Shown: positions 8,236 to 16,571 of the stretch, one piece after another
Layout: each line of letters starts with the position of its first letter
Position numbering within the stretch: position 1 is the first letter of the stretch
DNA from: Patescibacteria group bacterium
GTDB lineage: Bacteria > Patescibacteriota > Patescibacteriia > CAIXNZ01
Direction: 5' to 3'
DNA length: 44,095 bases
Assembly: GCA_028714455.1 (NCBI GenBank)
Contig: JAQTMG010000005.1
Span: 19,438 to 63,532, forward strand
Notes under the pieces: model-generated
The model's database searches: none
What the model was told of the DNA's origin: nothing
The model's input: only the letters and a program-made list of their open reading frames with translations
Translations under genes and position numbers: made by a program

Positions 8236-10782
8236 ATGACTAGGAAAAAAAATAGAAAAAAAATAATCAGAAAAACTCCGAAACTCAAAAAAAGCGTGAA
8301 GACAAAGAAAGTTACAAAAAAGAAACGACCGTCAAAAAAACGCGTCAGTTTTTTGCGCGTCCAAAAAGAAAAAATTGAAATATCAAAAATAGTGGCGCCA
8401 ATTTTGGAAAAGATTAGAGAAGAAGCGCCGATAATCCAAACTCCTGTCAAAAAAGAGATTCCGAGAAGATTAACCAATTCTTTTCCCTCGCGCCATGTTG
8501 TCGATTTGAGAAAAATTCAGGCCGAGAAATATCACGCGGGAAAAAACAGAGAAAAACACGCGGAAACCATAACGGAAGAAATAATAAACTTGCTGGGCAG
8601 AAAAAACGTAATGGTTTCAAAAAATGTCAAAAAAACACCGGCCAATATAAAAACGAGCGCCTCTGACGGAAAGTTGCGGGCCGGCGCGTTGAATCGACCC
8701 CCCGTCGGTCCTTCATTACCCAGATTAAGAAGCGCCGGCCCGAGTATCCATTTCCCCAAATCTTCCCTGGCCTGGCCAAAAGCGCTGGCTTTCGCTATCG
8801 TCTGCCTAATCGTAATCTCGCCTCTCTTTGCCTACGATCAGTATCAAAACCTGCTCGGCAAAAAAGACTCAATACTCCAGGAAACGGCCACTGCCCTCTC
8901 GCATCTTTCGCTTTCCGGACAGGCGGCCTCTGCTCACGATTTATATTACCTGCAAAAAGAGCTGTCCAGCGCGGGCGAGGGCTTTAATTCTGCCGAAAAA
9001 AGCGTCAACGACGTTAATCTTTTGGTTCAGCAATTAATCAAGATTACGCCCGAAATTGGCGATAAATACGCCGCCGCCAAAAAATTAATTTCCGCGGGCA
9101 AGGATCTCTCAAATAGCGCCGCTCTTCTAACCGCCGCTTTTGAAAAATTCACCGACCGTGACGACAATGCCGGCACCTTGACTGAAAAAATTTCTAGCCT
9201 GAAAGACAGCCTAAATATCGTATTGCCTGACTTAATTTCTGTTGACGAGAACCTGGCGGAGCTAAATATCTCCGATCTGCCGGCCGACTACCAGGAAAAA
9301 ATATCAACCCTGCAAAAGACATTGCCGATCCTGGAGAAAAGCATTTCCTATTTTACCAATTACACCAGCATGGCGCTTCAGATTCTGGGCCAAGACAATT
9401 TAAAAAGATACCTTATCTTATTCCAAAACAGCGATGAGATCCGGCCAACAGGCGGTTTCATCGGCAGTTACGCCCTGCTCGACCTGTATAAAGGCGAAAT
9501 AAAAAAAATCAGTATTCCCGGCGGCGGACCCTATGATCTGAAGTCCAGCTTAAAAATCAGCCTCTCGGCTCCCAGGCCTCTGCGCGTTCTCAATCAGCGC
9601 TGGGAGTTCCAGGATGCCAACTGGTTCGCGGATCTGCCAACCTCCGCCGACAAAATATCGTGGCTGTATGAAAAAAGCGGCGGACCCACGGTTGACGGCC
9701 TGATTTTCATTAATTCATATTTTGTCAAAAATCTTCTGCAGATAACCGGCCCGATTGAACTGCGGCAATACGGAAAAACAATCTCCTCTGATAATTTCAT
9801 CCAGGAAGTGCAATCAAGCGTTGAATTTGAATATGACAAAGATGAAAACAGACCAAAGCAGATAATCTCTGACTTGGCGCAGGAACTGATTAGTCGGCTT
9901 TCAAAGTTTGACGGGGAAAAAATCATTGACGCCGCTGATCTGCTCTATACCTCGCTGTATCAGAAAGACGTCCAGCTGTATTTTAAAGATTATTCTTTGG
10001 AAAAAAAAGTGCTGAATAATAATTGGGGTGGTCAGGTCAAAAAGACCGACGGCGATTATCTGCAAATTGTCAGCACCAATATCGCGGGGGAAAAAACCGA
10101 TGCGAGAATCAGCGAATCGGCGGATTTAAAAATAGCGATCGACAAAGACGGCTCGGTAACTAACACACTCACTCTGAAAAAAACTCATGCCGGCATTAAG
10201 GGAGAGCCGCTTTATGGAGTTGACAATCTGGATTATTTGCGTCTTTACGTGCCCAAAGGCAGCGGTTTCATCAGCGCGTCGGGCTTTGAATTAATGGAGC
10301 CGGAACTATTTGACAACCTTGATCCGGAAGTTTATGCGGCCGACCAGGATTTGGCCCAAATCGACGCCAGCCGCCAGATCGACCCGCAGACTCGAACCGA
10401 AGTTTATGATGAAGGAGACAAAACCGTGCTGGCTAACTGGATGAAAGTCGAACCGGGCGAGACAAAAACCGTTTCTCTCTCGTGGAAACTGCCTTTCAAG
10501 ATCAAGCCGGCGGACTCTAACGCGTTTCTTGGCGTAGTCGAGGCGCTCAAAAAAGGATTTAACATTTCCGAAGATGGAAACGGCGCCAATAACAACTACT
10601 CCCTGCTTTGGCAGAAACAGTCTGGCAAAAATATTAATGTAAATATTTCTCTGAATTTTCCGGATTCAGCCGGCTTCAAAACGGTCTATCCGGAAATTTT
10701 CTCTCTCCAGGATAATTCAATAAACTTTTCGGAAATTCTTAATTCTGACAAATTTTTTGCCGTAACATTTAATAAACCATAG
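8236..10782 (+). CDS. DUF4012 family membrane-anchored surface protein
   Basis: An 848-residue protein with a long, very basic cytoplasmic N-terminus (K/R-rich to about residue 120), one transmembrane helix at about residues 178-200 (PKALAFAIVCLIVISPLFAY), then a large external part. The region NSDEIRPTGGFIGSYALLD is the hallmark of DUF4012, a family of unknown function often found beside polysaccharide genes in Patescibacteria and Actinobacteria. Its place right after three glycosyltransferases suggests a role in attaching, displaying or modifying surface glycans, but that is inference. The start ATG follows the previous stop by one base. Confidence 0.88.
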   Translation: MTRKKNRKKIIRKTPKLKKSVKTKKVTKKKRPSKKRVSFLRVQKEKIEISKIVAPILEKIREEAPIIQTPVKKEIPRRLTNSFPSRHVVDLRKIQAEKYHAGKNREKHAETITEEIINLLGRKNVMVSKNVKKTPANIKTSASDGKLRAGALNRPPVGPSLPRLRSAGPSIHFPKSSLAWPKALAFAIVCLIVISPLFAYDQYQNLLGKKDSILQETATALSHLSLSGQAASAHDLYYLQKELSSAGEGFNSAEKSVNDVNLLVQQLIKITPEIGDKYAAAKKLISAGKDLSNSAALLTAAFEKFTDRDDNAGTLTEKISSLKDSLNIVLPDLISVDENLAELNISDLPADYQEKISTLQKTLPILEKSISYFTNYTSMALQILGQDNLKRYLILFQNSDEIRPTGGFIGSYALLDLYKGEIKKISIPGGGPYDLKSSLKISLSAPRPLRVLNQRWEFQDANWFADLPTSADKISWLYEKSGGPTVDGLIFINSYFVKNLLQITGPIELRQYGKTISSDNFIQEVQSSVEFEYDKDENRPKQIISDLAQELISRLSKFDGEKIIDAADLLYTSLYQKDVQLYFKDYSLEKKVLNNNWGGQVKKTDGDYLQIVSTNIAGEKTDARISESADLKIAIDKDGSVTNTLTLKKTHAGIKGEPLYGVDNLDYLRLYVPKGSGFISASGFELMEPELFDNLDPEVYAADQDLAQIDASRQIDPQTRTEVYDEGDKTVLANWMKVEPGETKTVSLSWKLPFKIKPADSNAFLGVVEALKKGFNISEDGNGANNNYSLLWQKQSGKNINVNISLNFPDSAGFKTVYPEIFSLQDNSINFSEILNSDKFFAVTFNKP

Positions 10783-10783
10783 T

Positions 10784-12736
10784 ATGCCCGACTTTAAAGA
10801 TTCTAAAACGGAGCCAGCTTTGGTAAGGCGTTACCCAGTGAAAAACTCGAGGGATGGCAGAAAAAAAGAAATCGAGACGGAGCTAAAAAAGATTTACAAG
10901 ACAGAGGGCAAGCTGCCGGCACTCAACAAGCTTGAACACAAAAAAAAGAACGGGCTCAAGAGCCTGCTTATTTTAATTTTAGTGTTGTTTTTTTTATTCG
11001 CGGCCTCCGCGCTGGGTTTCTTTGTTTTTCAGCCAAAATCAAACTTTACGGAAAATAAAATTAACTTGGAAATAAAAGGACCTTTTAATATTTCATCCGG
11101 AGAAAGAATAACCTACGAAATCAAAATCTCTAACGGCGAAGGCGTAAGCTTAAAAAATGTTCAGCTTATCGCGCATATGCCCACCGGGTTTATTTTTGAA
11201 AATTCCACGCTGATGTCAAAAATGGTTCAGGGAGGAGAACAGTCTCCAAGCGTCAAAACTTGGAAGCTCAATGACATTTTCAGCAACGAATCAACAAGTG
11301 TAAGCGTCACCGGGAAATTAATCGGGCCAGTGGGTTCGAGCGAACAATTTTTGGCGAATCTCAATTACCAGCCGGTAAATTTCAGTTCGGAGTTCCAAAA
11401 AGAGACTTCACTGACTACGCAGATAGACGATTCGACTTTTTTTATAGAACCGACCTATCCAGCCGAGGTCGCGAATTCTGATCAATCGGAGTTCACTCTA
11501 AATGTAAAAAATAAATCAGAGGCTACCGAATTAGACTCGATGCGCGTGGAACTCAATTACCCGGCAGAATTCGCCCTGAATGAGAGCCAAATTACGATCG
11601 GAGAAAATAAATTACCCCTGATCAAAGAGAAAATCGTGAAGGGCACCGCGCAAAAAATATGGACAATCGAAAAATTATTGCCCCAGGCAGAAGCGAAAAT
11701 AAAATTTTCTGGAAAATTTAACGTTGACGCGAGCAAGAATCTGGAATTTGATTTAAAAACCGAACTAAAAGGATCAGGCGAGGCTTACATCAGCCAAGAT
11801 GAACAGAAATTTGACATAGATGTGGTAAAAGGCGATCTACTGACCACTCTGATAATAAATGGCTCCAGTCAGGATAAGCCGGCGAATTTTGGCGACTCTC
11901 TTAATATGCTTTTGACCGTCAAAAATAAAAGCAGCAAGCTGCTGGGCGATCTTAAAATAAGAGCCGTTATTGATTCCCCCCTTATCGACTGGACTTCGCT
12001 CCAGGATCAAAATAACGGCGTCAGGCAGGATAACCAGATTTTGTGGACCAAGGATCAGATTCCCCAGCTTTCTTTGCTCATACCCGAGGCTGAAATAGAG
12101 ATTCCGATTCAAATCAACATAAAAAACACCAAGCCCGAAAACATCTCTGTTAAAGATCTCCTGGTAAAAAGCTATTTTGAGGCGCAAATAAACAAAACCG
12201 AAACCAAGGACTCACAGGTTAAAATTTCCAGCAACACCATTACAAACGCGATAAATACGGATCTTGATTTAAGCTCTCAAATCCGATATTTTGCGGCGGA
12301 TAATACAACGATCGGTAGCGGTCCTCTTCCCCCGATAGTCGGCCAAAAAACTACCTACACCGTTTTCTTGAAACTTACCAATTCTTTGCACGAAATAACC
12401 GACATAGAAGTTGACGTAAAACTGCCCGGCTACGTGACTTTCGAAGGCAATGAAAAAATTTCCACTGGCACCCTAGCTAAAAATGATCAAAACCAGGTTG
12501 TCTGGAAAATTTCCAGGATTCCAACTTCAATTAAAGAGACGACTGCCGAATTTCAGATCTCAATCAACCCGATTCTGTCAGATATCAATAAAATTCTAAC
12601 TTTAATTTCAGAAATATCGCTTAAGGCCACTGACAGCCAGACCCAAAGCATAATTACAAAATCTCTTTCTGGTTTTACCACAAATTTGGATGCTGATAAT
12701 CTGGGAAAAAACAAAGGATTGATTTTAGCACAATAA
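10784..12736 (+). CDS. One-pass membrane protein with repeated extracellular beta domains
   Basis: A 650-residue protein of unknown function. A basic cytoplasmic segment (residues 1-62) precedes one transmembrane helix (about 65-87, SLLILILVLFFLFAASALGF). The external part has several DUF11/CARDB-like beta-sandwich units with recurring patterns such as ISSGERITYEIKISN, ANSDQSEFTLNVKN, NFGDSLNMLLTVKNKS and VGQKTTYTVFLKLTNS. The start lies one base after the DUF4012 stop, so the two are probably made together and may work as a surface pair. No catalytic motif was found. Confidence 0.8.
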   Translation: MPDFKDSKTEPALVRRYPVKNSRDGRKKEIETELKKIYKTEGKLPALNKLEHKKKNGLKSLLILILVLFFLFAASALGFFVFQPKSNFTENKINLEIKGPFNISSGERITYEIKISNGEGVSLKNVQLIAHMPTGFIFENSTLMSKMVQGGEQSPSVKTWKLNDIFSNESTSVSVTGKLIGPVGSSEQFLANLNYQPVNFSSEFQKETSLTTQIDDSTFFIEPTYPAEVANSDQSEFTLNVKNKSEATELDSMRVELNYPAEFALNESQITIGENKLPLIKEKIVKGTAQKIWTIEKLLPQAEAKIKFSGKFNVDASKNLEFDLKTELKGSGEAYISQDEQKFDIDVVKGDLLTTLIINGSSQDKPANFGDSLNMLLTVKNKSSKLLGDLKIRAVIDSPLIDWTSLQDQNNGVRQDNQILWTKDQIPQLSLLIPEAEIEIPIQINIKNTKPENISVKDLLVKSYFEAQINKTETKDSQVKISSNTITNAINTDLDLSSQIRYFAADNTTIGSGPLPPIVGQKTTYTVFLKLTNSLHEITDIEVDVKLPGYVTFEGNEKISTGTLAKNDQNQVVWKISRIPTSIKETTAEFQISINPILSDINKILTLISEISLKATDSQTQSIITKSLSGFTTNLDADNLGKNKGLILAQ

Positions 12737-12742
12737 CTATAA

Positions 12743-12781
12743 ATAAAAAACCCCTCACCTTTTCAGAGAAAAGGTGAGGGG
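12743..12781 (-). terminator. Terminator of variable-region gene A (CCCCTCACC hairpin)
   Basis: A 13-bp stem (12751-12763 with 12769-12781) and 5-nt loop; read on the minus strand it is followed by a T-run. The same stem recurs after genes B and C, with a close variant at 25993-26030. It also sits just past the plus-strand surface gene, but there the tail is not T-rich. Confidence 0.85.
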
Positions 12782-12802
12782 TTAAGGTTACAAGGTACAA
12801 GG

Positions 12803-13522
12803 TTACAGAACTGCGGCCCGGGCACGGAGGCTGCCACTGCAATGGCCAGGATTGTACCAGCCGACGTCCAGCTCGCTGTCGAGCCAGCCGACGCCCGGCA
12901 CGTCGCCAGCGTCATAGCGCGAACCCGAACAGAGCGTCACATTGTTGATGTCCAGGTGCTTATTGGTCTCCAGGAAATATTTTTGCTCACAGAGCAATCT
13001 TTCCTCAAGGGTAATGCCGATGATGCCTCTTTTTTTCAGCGTGTTAGCCGAAAGGTTCTTCAGCTCTTTGTCGGCTTCGATACGGTCGCGGAACCAGACG
13101 GCGTAAGCGTTGGTTTGGGCTGTTCTGGCCGAAGTGACGATCTTATCCAGGGCTAAATCGGTCCATTTCTGGCAGGGAAACATTTCCTTGCATTTGTCGT
13201 ACAGGCGCTGGGGTGTCATGCCCGGCACCACGATGATCAGGCGGTCAAAGCCATTCTGGTGTTCAGGAATCAGCAGGGAAGAAAAATCGGCTTCAAGACC
13301 GTAGACGTCTTTGTAGAATTTTTGCCAGTCGGCGATGATTTTGAATAATTCACGGCCTGTCTCGCAGGGTTTTCCCTCGATGATTTTCTGAAGCTCCCTG
13401 GCGACCCATTCAGGATCCAAGGGGCTTCCGTTTTTTTGATCCAGTTCCCGTTTGATTTCCCGCATTTTACGGTCAATCATTCGGTACTGATCGCCTGCGA
13501 CAGTAAACAATTTTACCGCCAT
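12803..13522 (-). CDS. Variable-region gene A: unknown protein with DGR-like hypervariable C-terminus
   Basis: A 239-residue soluble protein, family not recognised. The middle and C-terminal half (from EADFSSL through GMTPQRLYDKCKEMFPC, AYAVWFRDRIEAD, LSANTLKKRG and TLEERLL to DINNVTLCSGS) is close to gene B at 28212-28940, while the N-terminal third diverges. The last 39 codons differ from B mostly at codon positions 1 and 2, and the ends are conserved, as in C-type-lectin-fold variable proteins of diversity-generating retroelements. The ATG has a strong AAAGGAGG ribosome-binding site 9 bases upstream and a perfect promoter further up. GC is higher than in its neighbours. The ligand and function are unknown. 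Confidence 0.85.
   Translation of the reverse strand: MAVKLFTVAGDQYRMIDRKMREIKRELDQKNGSPLDPEWVARELQKIIEGKPCETGRELFKIIADWQKFYKDVYGLEADFSSLLIPEHQNGFDRLIIVVPGMTPQRLYDKCKEMFPCQKWTDLALDKIVTSARTAQTNAYAVWFRDRIEADKELKNLSANTLKKRGIIGITLEERLLCEQKYFLETNKHLDINNVTLCSGSRYDAGDVPGVGWLDSELDVGWYNPGHCSGSLRARAAVL
12806..12922 (-). other. Candidate DGR-type variable region of gene A
   Basis: Thirty-nine codons from the Ser-Arg-Tyr to the final Leu. Compared codon by codon with gene B, about 13 changes fall on position 1, 14 on position 2 and 9 on position 3. Several codons keep a final C or T while both first bases differ (for example GGC/TAC, CTC/GGC, GAC/CGC), the pattern expected from adenine-directed mutagenesis of AAC/AAT codons in a template repeat. 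Confidence 0.6.
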
Positions 13523-13629
13523 GACAATCCTCCTTTCCCGTCTAGGGAATGCTAGGGGTTTTGTTCTTGGTTAACCTATTGCCGCTTCTAGTAAATTACA
13601 ATAATTTTATTAAAAGAACTTGATGTTTG

Positions 13630-13658
13630 ATTATAGCATTTGATTACAAAAATGTCAA
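13630..13658 (-). promoter_or_regulatory. Perfect sigma-70 promoter of gene A
   Basis: On the minus strand TTGACA (13658-13653), a 17-bp spacer and TATAAT (13635-13630). The 5' leader is about 100 bases and ends in the AAAGGAGG site. Confidence 0.85.
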
Positions 13659-13692
13659 TGTCGAAATTGCAACATTTATCTCGTTCTAGACA

Positions 13693-13780
13693 AAAAATCG
13701 CTCTGAATAAATCCAAATACTTGTAGAGACACGGCGCGCCGTGTCTCTACTTTTTTACCCAAATCCATAGAGCGATTTTT
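13693..13780 (-). terminator. Terminator of the ruvA-femAB operon with a palindrome in its loop
   Basis: The outer stem pairs 13693-13704 with 13769-13780, overlaps the stop codon of the FemAB-like gene, and on the minus strand ends in a T-run. The loop holds a 28-bp perfect palindrome (see next entry). The terminator after uvrA (39812-39902) has the same nested build. Confidence 0.75.
13723..13750. repeat. 28-bp REP-like palindrome (GTAGAGACA family), copy 1
   Basis: A perfect palindrome beginning GTAGAGACACGGCG. A second 28-bp member beginning GTAGGGACAGG lies at 39852-39879. Ends follow GTAGRGACA...TRTCYCTAC. Such elements resemble REP/MITE palindromes; no transposase is in the window. 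Confidence 0.75.
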
Positions 13781-14696
13781 ATTTCAACTTTTTTAAAATT
13801 TTATAGCCCAAATACCAGAGTTTATTAATCGGCAGGTCAAAGCCACCCGCATACTGAATTTCAAAACCGCCAAAACCGGTTTTAAAACGAGTTACGCCAG
13901 GCCATTTTTTTTCATCAATACCCCAAAAATCATAATATTTATAACCCTCGGCTTTAGCCATTTTTATTATTTCCCATTGCAAAAGATGAGGCGCCATAAT
14001 ATTTTTGTCCTCGCTGGACGAACCGCCGTGCAAATAAGTTACTGTATCGCCATAGCGCAAAATCAAATTAGCGCACAAAACTTTACCCTGCCACTGTGCC
14101 AGATAGATTTTTGAGCCCACAAATGTCTCCAGTATTTTTTGGTAGTAATTCTTATTATAAATATTCAAACCTTTGCGCGAAAAAGTATTGGAAATTAGAT
14201 TATAGAATGTATCCAGATCTTTTGAGCCGCCCTCGCTAATGCTAACTCCCTTTTTCGCGGCCAGATTAATATTGTAACGAGTTTTGGGGTGCATCTCGGC
14301 CAAGAGTTCATTCTCGCTTTTACTTAAATCCAGTATTAAGGTTTTGCCCGGCTGGACAGAGTTTGTTTTTTTAAAACCCAAACTGCCCAAATCTTGTTTA
14401 ACCGTTTCAATTTTAATAAAAATGCACCTTTCTTGTTTTGCCAATAAGCGCAAATTACTTAACGCCGCGCCACCAAGTTCAGATTTGATTCTGGGGATGT
14501 ACAAATAACTCTTACCCAAAGGCAAAAGCATTTTGATTGCCAAAATATAACTACCACCAAAATCTAAGCGCCAGATCTTGCGCCCCAAACTTTTCTGAAA
14601 TTCGCCCCAGGACCAAGATTGTAAAAATTGGGCCATGTCAGATGCCCCAATTTTCTTATCCCAATCATCTTTATTTGTGATTTCCTTGAAGTCCAT
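13779..14696 (-). CDS. FemAB/FemX-like peptidoglycan bridge amino acid ligase
   Basis: A 305-residue protein of the Fem ligase (duplicated GNAT fold) family, which adds amino acids from aminoacyl-tRNA to the peptidoglycan stem peptide. Family-typical parts are QSWSWGEFQKSLGRKIWRL near the N-terminus, LLAEMHPKTRYNINLAAKKG in the middle, and YKYYDFWGIDEKKWPGVTRFKTGFGG near the C-terminus. No signal peptide. The start ATG overlaps the ruvA stop (TAATG), so translation is coupled to ruvA although the functions differ. The added amino acid cannot be told. Confidence 0.85.
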   Translation of the reverse strand: MDFKEITNKDDWDKKIGASDMAQFLQSWSWGEFQKSLGRKIWRLDFGGSYILAIKMLLPLGKSYLYIPRIKSELGGAALSNLRLLAKQERCIFIKIETVKQDLGSLGFKKTNSVQPGKTLILDLSKSENELLAEMHPKTRYNINLAAKKGVSISEGGSKDLDTFYNLISNTFSRKGLNIYNKNYYQKILETFVGSKIYLAQWQGKVLCANLILRYGDTVTYLHGGSSSEDKNIMAPHLLQWEIIKMAKAEGYKYYDFWGIDEKKWPGVTRFKTGFGGFEIQYAGGFDLPINKLWYLGYKILKKLK

Positions 14697-15274
14697 TAGT
14701 ACTTTTTGCTTAATAATTGCAGGGCGGCTTTAACTTTCTTTTCCGTGCCCTTGATATTTTTATCCAATCGTCTAAGCACATCTCTGGCCTGATCAACCGA
14801 ATAACCCAAGCCGACTAAGGCATCAATCACGTCCGCGTCTTCTGATCTCATTATTTTGCCGCCAACCTCGGAAACACTCTTATATTTATTTTTTAATTCT
14901 AAAACAATTCTTTCAGCTGTTTTCTTGCCAATGCCAGAAATCTTGGTCAAAACCGAGGCGTCGCCGGAAATAATAGCTGATTCAATCTCATCAATCTTAG
15001 CAACTGACAAAGCATTGAGGGCGGTCTTGGGTCCAATGCCCGAAACGGAAATTAGCTTTTCAAACATTTCCAATTCTTCGCGGCTGGCAAAGCCGAAAAG
15101 GTCGAGTGCCTCTTCCCTAACATTTTGGTAAGTAAATACCTCGGTCTCCTGGCCGACTCTCGCTTTATTTAAAATATTCGCAGCGACAAAAATCTTATAG
15201 CCAACGTCATTAACATTGAGTTCGATAAAGTTTGCGCCAACATATTGAATTTTTCCTTTTAGATAGGAAATCAT
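14696..15274 (-). CDS. ruvA: Holliday junction branch migration protein RuvA
   Basis: DNA-binding subunit that holds four-way junctions and loads RuvB. The 192 residues match RuvA: an N-terminal OB-fold (MISYLKGKIQYVG...), two helix-hairpin-helix motifs (SVSGIGPKTALNALS and KISGIGKKTAERIVLELKNK) and the C-terminal three-helix domain (DVIDALVGLGYSVDQARDVL) that contacts RuvB. Its start overlaps the stop of the upstream U32 gene (ATGA) and its stop overlaps the next start (TAATG). No ruvB or ruvC in the window. Confidence 0.97.
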   Translation of the reverse strand: MISYLKGKIQYVGANFIELNVNDVGYKIFVAANILNKARVGQETEVFTYQNVREEALDLFGFASREELEMFEKLISVSGIGPKTALNALSVAKIDEIESAIISGDASVLTKISGIGKKTAERIVLELKNKYKSVSEVGGKIMRSEDADVIDALVGLGYSVDQARDVLRRLDKNIKGTEKKVKAALQLLSKKY

Positions 15275-16512
15275 ATTGATTTTCTTAAAATAGTCATAAC
15301 CGGTACCTCCTTATTAAGTTTAACTAAAATCGCCTTGTCTTGTCCACCGTGCACTTCATCAACCATCTTTTTCTTATCCAAATCATAAATTTCGGCAATT
15401 TTTATTGTAAAGTTATCTTTCAGTGGCAAAATAAATTCAATTTGCTCCCCGACCTTAATTACATTGTGAACTTTTATTTTTATTTGCCAGGTGTGCTTGT
15501 CTATTTTTTTACTGTCCAAAACTTCGCCGCAAAATTCAAATTTAGAGCGATGATGCGTGGTGTCATAATTTTGCATCTTTAATTTTTCAGTAGCAAAATA
15601 AAAACCAGTCGTAAAATCTCTATTAGAAATTTTCTGCAATTCTTTAAATAAATTATTTATCTTAACCATTCGTATATTCGTAGGCATTCGTAACTCGTAT
15701 AGATTTATCGCCTGTCTATAAATCTTTACTACATTAGCTAAATAGGCCACGCTCTTTGTCCTGCCCTCAATTTTCAAATGTTTAATGCCCGCTTTTTTCA
15801 TTTCATTCAGATATTTAACCATACAAACGTCCTTGGAGCTCAAAATATAAGTGCCGCACTGATCTTCTTCGATGGGCAGGAACTCGCCAGGACGTGTTTC
15901 ATCTTCCATGTGAAGCTTATACGACCAGCGACAAGGATGGGCGCAGTCGCCTAGGTTCGCGGAGCGATTTGCCAAATAATTTGAAAGTATACAGCGGCCA
16001 GAATAGGCCATACACATGGCGCCGTGGACAAAACTTTCCAATTCTAACCCCGGAACTTTTTTATGGATTTCGCTTATTTCTTCCAAGCTTAATTCGCGGG
16101 CTAAAATTATTCTTTTGATTCCCTGCCTTTGCCAAAATTTAGCCGCCGGCCAGTTAGTGCAATTAGCCTGCGTTGATAAATGCAAATCAATTTTCTTCAA
16201 ATATTTTTTGGCCAAAACAATTACGCCCGGGTCAGAAATAATCACGGCATCCGGTTTTAACTTATTGAGCAATTTTAAAGTTTGCTCAACTTGCTTGAGA
16301 TGAAAATTATGGGCGTAGATATTCACGGTCACGTAAATTTTATTTTTTCGATCATGACAATATTTAATCGCCTCTTTTAATCTAGCAGGGGTAAAATCAT
16401 TGATTCTAGCGCGCAAACTCAAAGAAGGCAGGCCCAGATAAACCGAGTCAGCCCCGTGCGCTAAAGCGTATTTCATTTTGCTAAAGTTGCCAGCCGGCGC
16501 CAATAATTCCAT
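15271..16512 (-). CDS. trhP: Peptidase U32 family protein, TrhP/YegQ-like (tRNA hydroxylation)
   Basis: 413 residues with the U32 signature: MELLAPAGNFSKMKYALAHGADSVYLG at the start and the cysteine-bearing core ESFVHGAMCMAYSGRC followed by LGDCAHPCRW. Characterised members of this branch (TrhP/YegQ) help make 5-hydroxyuridine at tRNA position 34 and carry a cysteine-rich core, so a tRNA-modification role is more likely than proteolysis. The C-terminal beta domain (EFCGEVLDSKKIDKHTWQIK) matches the U32 C-terminal domain. Its stop overlaps the ruvA start. The symbol is a family assignment; RlhA-type activity on rRNA is the alternative. Confidence 0.8.
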   Translation of the reverse strand: MELLAPAGNFSKMKYALAHGADSVYLGLPSLSLRARINDFTPARLKEAIKYCHDRKNKIYVTVNIYAHNFHLKQVEQTLKLLNKLKPDAVIISDPGVIVLAKKYLKKIDLHLSTQANCTNWPAAKFWQRQGIKRIILARELSLEEISEIHKKVPGLELESFVHGAMCMAYSGRCILSNYLANRSANLGDCAHPCRWSYKLHMEDETRPGEFLPIEEDQCGTYILSSKDVCMVKYLNEMKKAGIKHLKIEGRTKSVAYLANVVKIYRQAINLYELRMPTNIRMVKINNLFKELQKISNRDFTTGFYFATEKLKMQNYDTTHHRSKFEFCGEVLDSKKIDKHTWQIKIKVHNVIKVGEQIEFILPLKDNFTIKIAEIYDLDKKKMVDEVHGGQDKAILVKLNKEVPVMTILRKSI

Positions 16513-16516
16513 AAAA

Positions 16517-16545
16517 TTGACAAGAGCATTTTAAAACTTTAAAAT
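16517..16545 (+). promoter_or_regulatory. Promoter of the Nudix-like gene
   Basis: TTGACA (16517-16522), 17-bp spacer, TAAAAT (16540-16545), with a TATAAT overlapping at 16545-16550. It lies between divergent genes. Confidence 0.65.
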
Positions 16546-16571
16546 ATAATAAACAAGTCGTGGAGGTAAAA

